Below are positions 41,327-49,281 of a DNA stretch of 64,000 nucleotides, one piece after another. Each line of letters begins with the position of its first letter. Within the stretch, counting starts at the first letter, position 1. Both the position numbers and the translations under genes were made by a program. The DNA lies in contig JARGPJ010000010.1 in assembly GCA_029212615.1 (NCBI GenBank), forward strand, positions 1 through 64,000. The letters run 5' to 3'. The DNA comes from Verrucomicrobiales bacterium (GTDB lineage: Bacteria > Verrucomicrobiota > Verrucomicrobiia > Verrucomicrobiales > DEV007). The notes below the pieces were generated by a model that saw only the letters and a list, made by a program, of their open reading frames with translations, was not told the origin of the DNA and made no database searches.

Positions 41327-43372
41327 CTATGGCTGCTCAAAATAAAAGGCCGAAAGACGAGAGCAAATCTCTGACATCTCTCTGCTCGAAAGAAGCTTAT
41401 CATACAGTAAGACTTCAAAAATCCAGCTTGAATAGGCACCTTCGGGATTTGCCTGCTTCTCATTTTTGCCGATAATTATTCGGCGAAAAGGTGAGCTCTC
41501 GGCAGCGTATTCCCCTTCAGCCCCGCTCACTTCCGTCTGACCGGCAGGCAGAGTCAACAGGCGGTGTTTCCCCTGGACCGGAGAAGTTCCGTAGGCAATG
41601 ACGCCGGCGCGACCTTTTCCCATCGCCGCCTTGACAGCGTACTCCCGCACCCCCGGGCCGACCTTCGTTGCACCCACGATATCACCATTTAAATCCATCT
41701 GTATTTCAGCCACCTGCAGATCCCCGTTACCCGGATCGATCCAAATTTTCCGCCCGGTTCCTGATCCTAAACGAGCAACCACAATAATTGTCAGCCCCCG
41801 ACTCAAATTTAGATCTTCAGCCCGGGACAATAAACAACAACGATTGTTCAGCATCACCGCAGGTGTCGTCGTTTTGAGGCCGTTCATCCCGCCGGGCACC
41901 ACCGTTTTCAGAATCGGAAGGTGTTCCCCATAGATATCGCCTAATGACGGAAACAAAGACCGGTACCTGCTGCGGCTTATCAGGTTCGTCCAGATCGCAA
42001 CCGCCCCCGAATCAACCACCTCCTCAACCTGTTTATTCCTCACGCCCTCGGCGCTGGCGAAGCGTAGCAATAGATTCGTGGAGTCCGGCAAAACAGCTAG
42101 CTCCTCAGGCTCCCCGCCCAGTTCAAAATCACCAGGCAAAACGTACAGCGGCCTCGCCGGCGGTGCGTCCTTCTTCACTTCCGCTTCCCTTGAAGGCGAC
42201 TGAGACTGAACTACCGGAAGTTGCGACAGAGCTACCCCGGCTTCCGGCTCACGTTTAAAAAGAAAGAGGATGAATAAACCCACAACTCCGCATCCCAGAC
42301 AGACAACGAAAAGTGGATGCTTGAACCACTCCTCCTTACTCTTGTGATTCGCCCGCCGTGCTTTCTGAAGCCTCTCGCGACGGGATCTCGGCATCTGCGG
42401 AGAAAGATTCAAGGCAGGGCGTTTTGTCGCGGCCGCATCCGCTCCTTTCCGGGTAAGTTCAGTTTCTGAAGGGTACGTCTCCAGCGTCGGGGAAAGGTGA
42501 GGCGGGGTCATCCCTGACACTGAATCCACAGCCTCACCTGAAGAACTACCCTCATTTACCAACCGGAACGACTTCAACGCCTCCAACGCATCTGCAGGCC
42601 GGTCATCAGGGTACCTTGAAATCATCCGCATCAGCCAATCTGCCGTCGCGACGGGAAGATCCGGGCGTAGATCGTGAATTGGCTCGACGACATGATTCAA
42701 ATGATTCATCGATGTCTTTGCCGGATTATCCCCACTGAAGGGGGCTTTCTGAGCGAGAGCATAGTATAAAACACACCCCACTGAATAGAGGTCTGTCCGC
42801 TGATCAAGCAACTCCAACTCCAATTGCTCAGGAGCAATGTAGTCTATCGACCCCAGAAACGTTCCTGCCTGATCCAGCGTCTGCGTGGATGGCTGCTGAC
42901 TGAATTTGGCGAGACCAAAATCAAGGATCTTCACGAGAAACCGATCCGAAGGGGTTATCGTCAGCATGATATTCCCCGGTTTGATATCCCGGTGCAACAA
43001 TCCCTGCTCCGAAGCACTCACCAGAGGTTCAAGACATTGCAGCGCAATATCATTAAAATCATCGAGGGAAAGTGCTCCTTCTTTCAACACATGATGTAGA
43101 TCAACACCCTCCACCAGTTCCATGACGACATAGGGGCCCTCCTCATCTTCTTCAAAAGCAAAAACGGAAACAATATTCGGGTGCTGAAACCGGGCCAAAG
43201 CCGCCGCCTCGCTTGCAAGAGCATCTCCGGCAGATGCGTTTAGATTGGTATCTTCAAGCGGCAGCAATCGTTTCAGCGCTACCTCCCGACCCATGACGGT
43301 ATCGAATGCCCGGTAGACAGTGCTCATGCCTCCTCTGCCAAGATTTCCTCGAATTTCGTAGCGATCAGACAT
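41327..43372 (-). CDS. membrane Ser/Thr protein kinase with extracytoplasmic LamG-like domain
   Basis: The 681-aa protein begins with a full Hanks-type kinase domain (about 1-275): glycine loop GRGGMSTVYRAFD, catalytic Lys in EVALKRL, HRDIKPGN, DFGLAKF and the activation/APE region DYIAPEQ. A Pro/Ser/Arg-rich juxtamembrane stretch follows. One membrane span (about 353-373; PLFVVCLGCGVVGLFILFLF) leads to a roughly 300-residue extracytoplasmic region. Its beta-rich sequence (VPGGMNGLKTTTPAVMLNNRCC, SSWIFEVLLYDKLLSSREMSEI) reads like a concanavalin/LamG lectin fold, so it may sense a glycan. The target is unknown. The Cys-rich gene follows at 27 nt. Confidence 0.9.
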   Translation of the reverse strand: MSDRYEIRGNLGRGGMSTVYRAFDTVMGREVALKRLLPLEDTNLNASAGDALASEAAALARFQHPNIVSVFAFEEDEEGPYVVMELVEGVDLHHVLKEGALSLDDFNDIALQCLEPLVSASEQGLLHRDIKPGNIMLTITPSDRFLVKILDFGLAKFSQQPSTQTLDQAGTFLGSIDYIAPEQLELELLDQRTDLYSVGCVLYYALAQKAPFSGDNPAKTSMNHLNHVVEPIHDLRPDLPVATADWLMRMISRYPDDRPADALEALKSFRLVNEGSSSGEAVDSVSGMTPPHLSPTLETYPSETELTRKGADAAATKRPALNLSPQMPRSRRERLQKARRANHKSKEEWFKHPLFVVCLGCGVVGLFILFLFKREPEAGVALSQLPVVQSQSPSREAEVKKDAPPARPLYVLPGDFELGGEPEELAVLPDSTNLLLRFASAEGVRNKQVEEVVDSGAVAIWTNLISRSRYRSLFPSLGDIYGEHLPILKTVVPGGMNGLKTTTPAVMLNNRCCLLSRAEDLNLSRGLTIIVVARLGSGTGRKIWIDPGNGDLQVAEIQMDLNGDIVGATKVGPGVREYAVKAAMGKGRAGVIAYGTSPVQGKHRLLTLPAGQTEVSGAEGEYAAESSPFRRIIIGKNEKQANPEGAYSSWIFEVLLYDKLLSSREMSEICSRLSAFYFEQP

Positions 43373-43522
43373 GACTGGATTAATTCATCGAACTCAAGTC
43401 CGGCAGTATCGTGGCTCCACTCATTTCGACAAATGATAGTTCACTTCAATCGAATGCTTCGCTCCGCGAAAACGGACACAATTTACCTTCCTTCTCTCTT
43501 CATTCGGAGATTTAATCTCAGC

Positions 43523-44161
43523 ATGATATTTACCAAACGGCTTCTTTTCTCAGTCATCTGTTTTTCCTGCTACTTCGCCTTCAGCTTCGAACCACCCGCA
43601 AAGAGCAAAATCCTCATCGATGAGGATTTTTCTGAGAACGCGCTTCCGGAAAAGTGGTCGGTTCAGACCGGGGCATGGTCAGCGGCGAACGGGGTTTTCA
43701 ATGGAGCGGAGATCGAAGCGGACCACCATGCTGCCGCGGCCCGGCGCGCCGTTGTCACGGGCGATGCCGTCTATCAATTCAACTTCAAGATTGGAGAGAA
43801 CACGAAAGCTTTCCAATTTGGCTTCGACCCGATCCGTGGAGCTCTCGATAAAAAAGGTCACCTTTTCTCCGTCATCGTTTCTCCTTCTGAATGGAAAATC
43901 ATCAAACACCTGGACAAGAACAAACCGAAAGAGGATCCCAACGAGATTCTCGCCACCGCGAGGCATGACTTCAAGCCGGGGGATTGGTATCACCTCCGCG
44001 TCACGACATCAGGAGCAGAGGTTAAAGCAGAGATCGAAGGCGTTGAACCTCTAACCGCTGAGCATCCGACCTTTACCGTGAAAAAGCCTGCCCTCGTTTT
44101 CCGTGTCAGCGGAAGCGATGTTCAAATCGACGAGCTTCAGGTCTGGGCGAAAAAGGAATGA
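43523..44161 (+). CDS. exported concanavalin-like (DUF1080/LamG) protein
   Basis: The 212-aa protein has a signal peptide (about 1-22). A single jelly-roll domain follows: ILIDEDFSENALPEKWSVQTGAWSAANGVF, GHLFSVIVSPSEWKI and KPGDWYHLRVTTSGAEVKAEIEGV, ending in DVQIDELQVWA. This pattern is found in 3-keto-disaccharide hydrolase-like (DUF1080) and LamG domains of PVC bacteria, which act on or bind sugars. The long upstream frame begins at 43433, but ATG 43523 puts the signal peptide first. It stands alone between the kinase and the Gfo/Idh gene. Confidence 0.75.
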   Translation: MIFTKRLLFSVICFSCYFAFSFEPPAKSKILIDEDFSENALPEKWSVQTGAWSAANGVFNGAEIEADHHAAAARRAVVTGDAVYQFNFKIGENTKAFQFGFDPIRGALDKKGHLFSVIVSPSEWKIIKHLDKNKPKEDPNEILATARHDFKPGDWYHLRVTTSGAEVKAEIEGVEPLTAEHPTFTVKKPALVFRVSGSDVQIDELQVWAKKE

Positions 44162-44180
44162 TCATTTCCGCAGGGGGAAA

Positions 44181-45158
44181 TCATGAGACGCTGCCGATTT
44201 GCTTTCGCACTTCGTGCATCAACTCAGAGAGGCGCATGGTATCTTCATGAGTGTGGCCCGCACATTCGATTGCTCCCCGGTCGAGTGCATCCATCACCGC
44301 GATGATTTCTGCAGTGACCATTCCGCCGGAATCATCGCGACAGGATTCAACGAGCTCTCCTCCCTGATACAGCAGGGCCTCTGTCGCGGCATGAAAGCGT
44401 GGAATTTCAATTTTACCTTCACTCCCGAAAACCGTCGCCGACATTGCTTCCTCCGTTTGAAAGGAACAGAGTGAAACCGCTGAGGCCCCCGAAGCATGAC
44501 GGGTCATCATCGAAGCTGAATCCTCCACCCCCGTCGCGGTGAGACTCCCTTCAGCTGAAATTTCCAAAACCTCCCCGAGAAGCAGGCGGGTGAGGTGGAG
44601 CGGGTAAATACCAACATCAAGAACGGCACCGCCGCCGAGATCAGGATTCATGAGACGATCATGAGGGTCACTTGGACCGGGAAAGCAGAAATCTGCCCTG
44701 GCTAATTTCAATTCGCCAATCCGTCCCGCCTCGATCCAGCGCTTTGCCTGCTGAATGGCCGGAAGAAAGCCGGTCTTCATCGCCTCCATCAAAAAAACAC
44801 CGGAGCTTTTCGAAAGCTCAATAAGCTCCCCCGATACTTCCGGAACCGGGGTGAGAGGCTTCTCACAGAGGACCGCCTTTCCCGCTTCAAGAGCCCGCCT
44901 CGCGAGCCCCGCGTGAAAGACATGAGGCACCACGATGTAAACAATGTCGACTTCGGGATCCTCGAACAGCGCATCGTAGTCCCCATATCCTTTTCCAAAT
45001 CCAAAATCGTTGGCAAATGCCTCGGCTTTTCCGAAGTCCCGCGAGGCTACCGCGACGGGATTGACCCGCTCCACGTGGATCAACTCGTTTGCGAATTCCT
45101 GTGCAAACCGTCCCGGCCCGATCAGGCCCCATCCATAGGTTTTACTTTCGCCATTCAT
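44181..45158 (-). CDS. Gfo/Idh/MocA-family sugar oxidoreductase
   Basis: The 325-aa NAD(P)-dependent dehydrogenase has an N-terminal Rossmann fold (WGLIGPGRFAQEFANELI, then VAVASRDFGKAEAFA). A conserved YIVVPHVFHAGLARRALEAGKAVLCEKPL contains the active-site EKP. A C-terminal alpha/beta domain with GGAVLDVGIYPLHLTR follows, a GDxGxY-like signature. The family oxidises sugars or cyclitols at a secondary hydroxyl. The substrate is unknown. It diverges from the sucrose operon across 121 nt. Confidence 0.9.
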   Translation of the reverse strand: MNGESKTYGWGLIGPGRFAQEFANELIHVERVNPVAVASRDFGKAEAFANDFGFGKGYGDYDALFEDPEVDIVYIVVPHVFHAGLARRALEAGKAVLCEKPLTPVPEVSGELIELSKSSGVFLMEAMKTGFLPAIQQAKRWIEAGRIGELKLARADFCFPGPSDPHDRLMNPDLGGGAVLDVGIYPLHLTRLLLGEVLEISAEGSLTATGVEDSASMMTRHASGASAVSLCSFQTEEAMSATVFGSEGKIEIPRFHAATEALLYQGGELVESCRDDSGGMVTAEIIAVMDALDRGAIECAGHTHEDTMRLSELMHEVRKQIGSVS

Positions 45159-45279
45159 GATTCTTCTATCGCTCCCATTTCAAAATCACTCAAGGATTGT
45201 AAACGCCACCCCTCCCCTTTGACGGTTTCTTCACTGGAATTCCCGCAAGCACCTGATAGGTTGATTCTCAGGTAGGAGC

Positions 45280-46080
45280 ATGGTTACCATCGCCGGCACA
45301 GCACCTACCTTCTCTATGCTTTTATTCTCCACTGACATCGACGGAACGATTTTTGACGGGCCTGCCACGGCCGAAATCTTCGCCTCTTTCTGGAAGAATC
45401 TTCAAGCCCTGCCCGAGCCCCCTCTCCTCGCTTACAACAGCGGGCGCTCCCTTGCCGATATTCAGGACCTCCTCGGGAATACAATTCTGCCCGGGCCCGA
45501 TTTTATCATCGGCGGCGTAGGAACGGAGATATACGATCAACGGAATTCACAACTTCTCACCGATTGGCACGAAGTCCTTTCAGGTGCGTGGAGCTTTGAG
45601 AAAATTGATTCTATCCTGCGAGCTCAGATTCCCGATATCGAGGCACAACCGGACGAGTGCCAAAATGCTTTCAAGTGCAGCTGGTTCTGGCATGATAAAT
45701 CGAATGAAGACATCGAGCGACTCCGCCAACTCATCGCCACCGCGGGCCTCGAAGCACAGATCGTCTACTCTTCCGACCGCGACCTCGACCTGCTCCCCCT
45801 TGCTGCCAATAAGGGAAACGCACTCCGGTGGCTTGCCGAATCTCAGGAACTCCCCCTTGATCGGGTCGCTGTCGCAGGAGATTCAGGAAATGATTCTTCC
45901 ATGTTTCTCGTGGAGAGCGTTTACGGAGTCGTTGTTTCGAATGCGGAAACGTCACTCATTGAGGCGGTCGCCGGACGGAACGTCCACCTCGCTTCACAAG
46001 CGTGTGCGAGAGGGGTCATCGAGGGCCTGACACGCCTTCCTGAATGGCAACACCTCTCGCCTGACACTCACTCTGCCTAA
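45280..46080 (+). CDS. spp: sucrose-phosphate phosphatase (HAD family)
   Basis: SPP removes phosphate from sucrose-6-phosphate, the last step of sucrose synthesis. The 266-aa protein has all HAD motifs: STDIDGTIFDG (nucleophile Asp19 and acid Asp21), the Ser/Gly-Arg in AYNSGRSLADIQ, Lys in AANKGNALRW and the metal-binding AGDSGNDSSM. A cap sits between motifs I and IV as in S6PP members. A strong Shine-Dalgarno GGTAGGAG precedes ATG 45280, so this start is favoured over the internal ATG 45316. SPS starts 2 nt after its stop. Its intact catalytic site matters because the HAD domain on the SPS is degenerate. Confidence 0.88.
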   Translation: MVTIAGTAPTFSMLLFSTDIDGTIFDGPATAEIFASFWKNLQALPEPPLLAYNSGRSLADIQDLLGNTILPGPDFIIGGVGTEIYDQRNSQLLTDWHEVLSGAWSFEKIDSILRAQIPDIEAQPDECQNAFKCSWFWHDKSNEDIERLRQLIATAGLEAQIVYSSDRDLDLLPLAANKGNALRWLAESQELPLDRVAVAGDSGNDSSMFLVESVYGVVVSNAETSLIEAVAGRNVHLASQACARGVIEGLTRLPEWQHLSPDTHSA

Positions 46081-46082
46081 AG

Positions 46083-48320
46083 ATGAATTCCCCGGACAAT
46101 CTCTACATCGTTCATCTCTCCATCCACGGCTTGATCAGAGGAACTGATCTCGAGCTGGGACGCGATGCCGATACCGGGGGGCAGTGCAAGTACGTTGTCG
46201 AACTCGTCAAAGCCCTCTCCGAGCACCCCTCGGTGGGCCAGGTTGATCTCTTTACCCGTCTCATTTCCGATCCGAAGGTCAGCAAAGACTATGCGCGCCC
46301 GGTCGAAGACCTCGGAAACGGAGCCTATATCCGCCGTATCACGGCGGGACCGAAACGCTATCTCAGAAAGGAATCACTCTGGCGTTATCTCGATGCCTTC
46401 CTCGACCACTCCCTCGCTCTGTTTCGAGAGAACAATCGAATACCCGATGTCATCCACGCCCACTATGCAGATGCGGGCTATGTCGGAAGTCGTCTCGCGT
46501 CTCTACTTGGCTGCCCTTTTATTTTTACGGGACACTCTCTCGGCCGAACAAAACTGGAGTCACTCCTCGACAAAGGAACGGACCGCGAAAAAGCAGAACG
46601 GGGTTACAATCTCCCCGCCAGAATTGAGGCAGAAGAGCTCGCTCTCGACAGTGCCGCTCTCGTTTGCACCAGCACGAACCAGGAGGTCGAAAAACAATAT
46701 TCGGTCTACGAACTCTATGCCCCTGACCGCATGAGGGTTATCCCTCCCGGTGTGGATATCTCGCGCTTTGCCCCGCCCGAAGAGCAGCCAATCCCTTCAG
46801 AGGTATCCGCAAATATCGAACGCTTTCTGGATCATCCGGAACGACCGGCAATCCTTGCGATTGCCAGGGCTGACGAGAAGAAAAATCTCAGCGCCCTTGT
46901 CAAAGCCTACGGGGAAAGCAAGTCGCTGCGGGATCGTGCCAACCTCGTTCTCGTCGCCGGGAACCGTGATCGCATTGCGGATTTAAATCCGGGCGCACGC
47001 AAAGTCTGGACAGAACTTCTCCAACTCATCGATGACTATGACCTCTACGGTTGCATCGCAATCCCGAAACATCACAAGCCTGACGACATTCCCGGCTTCT
47101 ACCGGTACGCCGCAGCCCGGAAAGGGGTCTTTGTTAATCCGGCTCTCAATGAACCCTTCGGGCTCACCGTTATCGAAGCCGCCGCCTCCGGCCTTCCTGT
47201 TCTCGCCACCAATGATGGCGGTCCACGGGATATTCTCGGGAACTGCAAAAACGGCGAGTTAATTGATCCTCTCGATGTTCCCGCCCTCACCGCCAAACTC
47301 GAACGCGTCGTCAATGATCCCGGCCAATGGGAATCCTGGTCAAAGAACGGCCTCAGCGGAGTTCGTAAATTCTACACCTGGAAGGGCCATGTCGATCGCT
47401 ACCTTCAGGAAGCCTCGGGCCTTCTCAACGAAATCACGCAACCCCATTTGATCACCGACAAGATCCGGACAATCCTGCCTCTCGCCGACCGCATCGTTTT
47501 TACCGGGTTGGAGGATGAACTTCTTGAGGGTGATAAAGAGGCAATCGCCAGCCTGCGGGAACTGACTAGCGCCAACTCACCGAACCTCGGGTTCGGCATT
47601 GCGACCGGGCGAAGTCTGAAAATGGCGCGTGAGTTGATCGAAAAACACAAGCTTCCGGAGCCTGACATTTACATCACTCAGCTCGGGGCCGAAATCCATT
47701 ATGGAAAACGGCAAGTTCTCGACCTCAGTTGGGAGAAACATCTCAATCACCGCTGGGAACCCGAAGCGATCATGGAGATCCTCGATAGCGTCCCGGGGAT
47801 TTCCATGCAGGAGGAACCGGGCCACCAGCATCACTTCAAACTTTCCTACAATTTCGAAAAGGGAGTCGCGCCCCGCCGGAAAGAGATTCAAAAACTTCTT
47901 CGCGAACACCAGCTCCCCGCCAAGGTAGTTCTCTCACAGGGATGCTTCCTCGATGTCGTGCCCCTCCGCTCCGGCAAAGGCCAGGCGATCCGCTATGTGA
48001 CGATGCGTTGGGGCATTCCCGCAGACAACGTTCTCTTCTACGCGAGACGCGGAAGTGATTATGAAGCCCTGTCTGGCCAATTTCTAGCTGTATTGGGTTC
48101 CGACCATAGTCTGGAATTAAAATCGACCGCTTCCCTTCCTCGCGTTTTCCTCGCCTCGACCCCGAATTTTGCCGGGCTCGTCGAAGGCATTGAGGCTTAC
48201 CGCTTTGGAGGGGGAATCAGGGTTCCCCGCAGCGCTCAGGGATTTGATCCCGCGAGTGCTGAGGACACCGAAACGGTCCTCTCACCTGACATGGAAGTAC
48301 ACTTATCTGATGGAGACTGA
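46083..48320 (+). CDS. sps: sucrose-phosphate synthase with inactive-looking phosphatase domain
   Basis: SPS makes sucrose-6-phosphate from UDP-glucose (or another NDP-glucose) and fructose-6-phosphate. The 745-aa protein has a GT4 domain (about 1-460) with the family's YIVHLSIHGLIRGTDLELGRDADTGGQ start, cited by region, HAHYADAGYVGSRLASLLG, TGHSLGRTK and the NEPFGLTVIEAAASGLP donor motif. Residues about 465-720 are an SPP-like HAD domain. Its first motif reads FTGLEDELL instead of an Asp-containing DxDxT, and the fourth reads ARRGSDYEAL, so it should not be catalytic. The adjacent spp gene supplies the activity. ATG is 2 nt behind the spp stop. Confidence 0.93.
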   Translation: MNSPDNLYIVHLSIHGLIRGTDLELGRDADTGGQCKYVVELVKALSEHPSVGQVDLFTRLISDPKVSKDYARPVEDLGNGAYIRRITAGPKRYLRKESLWRYLDAFLDHSLALFRENNRIPDVIHAHYADAGYVGSRLASLLGCPFIFTGHSLGRTKLESLLDKGTDREKAERGYNLPARIEAEELALDSAALVCTSTNQEVEKQYSVYELYAPDRMRVIPPGVDISRFAPPEEQPIPSEVSANIERFLDHPERPAILAIARADEKKNLSALVKAYGESKSLRDRANLVLVAGNRDRIADLNPGARKVWTELLQLIDDYDLYGCIAIPKHHKPDDIPGFYRYAAARKGVFVNPALNEPFGLTVIEAAASGLPVLATNDGGPRDILGNCKNGELIDPLDVPALTAKLERVVNDPGQWESWSKNGLSGVRKFYTWKGHVDRYLQEASGLLNEITQPHLITDKIRTILPLADRIVFTGLEDELLEGDKEAIASLRELTSANSPNLGFGIATGRSLKMARELIEKHKLPEPDIYITQLGAEIHYGKRQVLDLSWEKHLNHRWEPEAIMEILDSVPGISMQEEPGHQHHFKLSYNFEKGVAPRRKEIQKLLREHQLPAKVVLSQGCFLDVVPLRSGKGQAIRYVTMRWGIPADNVLFYARRGSDYEALSGQFLAVLGSDHSLELKSTASLPRVFLASTPNFAGLVEGIEAYRFGGGIRVPRSAQGFDPASAEDTETVLSPDMEVHLSDGD

Positions 48321-49233
48321 AATCCCTACCGACATTCAACTGGAGAAACCTCTTCTCGCGGGCATCGAAGCCGGCGGCACGAAATACGTTTGTGCTGTCG
48401 CCACCAATCCCGCCGAGCCTCTCCTCGAAACAAGATTTCCAACCGGTGATCCGGAGAAAACAATTGAGCAGGCCGTGTCCTTTTTCAAAGACGCCACCGA
48501 AAGCTATGGTCCGATCCGGGCGATGGGCATCGGCACATTCGGCCCTGCTGATATCCACCCGAAGTCTCCCGGCTATGGCTCAATCCTCACAACTCCAAAG
48601 CCGGGCTGGGGTGGATTCAATGTCGTCAACGCCATCCGCGAAGGCCTTAGCGCCCCCATTCCTATTGCCTTTGATACCGACGTCAACGCCGCCGTCATCG
48701 GCGAAGCCGAATATGGGGCGGCCAGGAATCACCGCTTTGTCGCCTATGTCACCGTCGGTACCGGAATCGGTGCCGCCTTCCTGCACGACGGGCAAATCAT
48801 CCACGGCAAAATGCATGCCGAAGTGGGTCATATGGTGATGCCGGATTTTGACACCGCCGTGGGAAAAAACACCAATGTTTGCCCCTTCCACGCCTCCTGT
48901 CTTGAAGGGCGCGCCGCAGGCCCCGCTCTCGAAGCCCGCTGGGGGATTCCCGGTCACGAACTCCCCGACGACCACGAAGCCTGGGACCTTCATGCCGCCT
49001 ACCTCGCGGCCGGATGCATCAATCTCACCGCCGCATGGTCTCCTGACCTGATCCTTCTCGGCGGCGGTGTTTTTCAGAAAGCCGGACTGATCGATCGCGT
49101 GCGCCGTGAATTTGAGTCACAATCCGGAGGTTACTGGGCCCTGCCTCCACTCGACCTCTACCTTCAAACCCCGGCACTCGATCAACACGCGGGAATCGTG
49201 GGTTCCCTGGCACTGGCACAACGCTTGCTCTAA
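48310..49233 (+). CDS. ROK-family fructokinase
   Basis: The 307-aa kinase phosphorylates fructose with ATP. It has the ROK phosphate motif AGIEAGGTKYVCAV (17-30), the catalytic region FDTDVNAAVIGEAEYGA, VTVGTGIGAAFL and AEVGHMVM. A zinc loop CPFHASCLEG, also typical of ROK fructokinases, is present. ATG 48310 overlaps the sps stop by 11 nt, so it is translationally coupled. A longer frame runs upstream inside sps and is not real coding sequence. In the sucrose cycle this enzyme recycles fructose that amylosucrase releases. Confidence 0.9.
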   Translation: METEIPTDIQLEKPLLAGIEAGGTKYVCAVATNPAEPLLETRFPTGDPEKTIEQAVSFFKDATESYGPIRAMGIGTFGPADIHPKSPGYGSILTTPKPGWGGFNVVNAIREGLSAPIPIAFDTDVNAAVIGEAEYGAARNHRFVAYVTVGTGIGAAFLHDGQIIHGKMHAEVGHMVMPDFDTAVGKNTNVCPFHASCLEGRAAGPALEARWGIPGHELPDDHEAWDLHAAYLAAGCINLTAAWSPDLILLGGGVFQKAGLIDRVRREFESQSGGYWALPPLDLYLQTPALDQHAGIVGSLALAQRLL

Positions 49234-49281
49234 GTCTTTACTTAAGAAGGCTTTCTTCAGATCAGGAAAGCTGAATTCCCC

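Noticed and set aside
48169-48309. N-terminal extension of the fructokinase frame into sps
   Set aside because: The region is coding for SPS in another frame; ROK proteins start just before AGIEAGGTK, and ATG 48310 matches.
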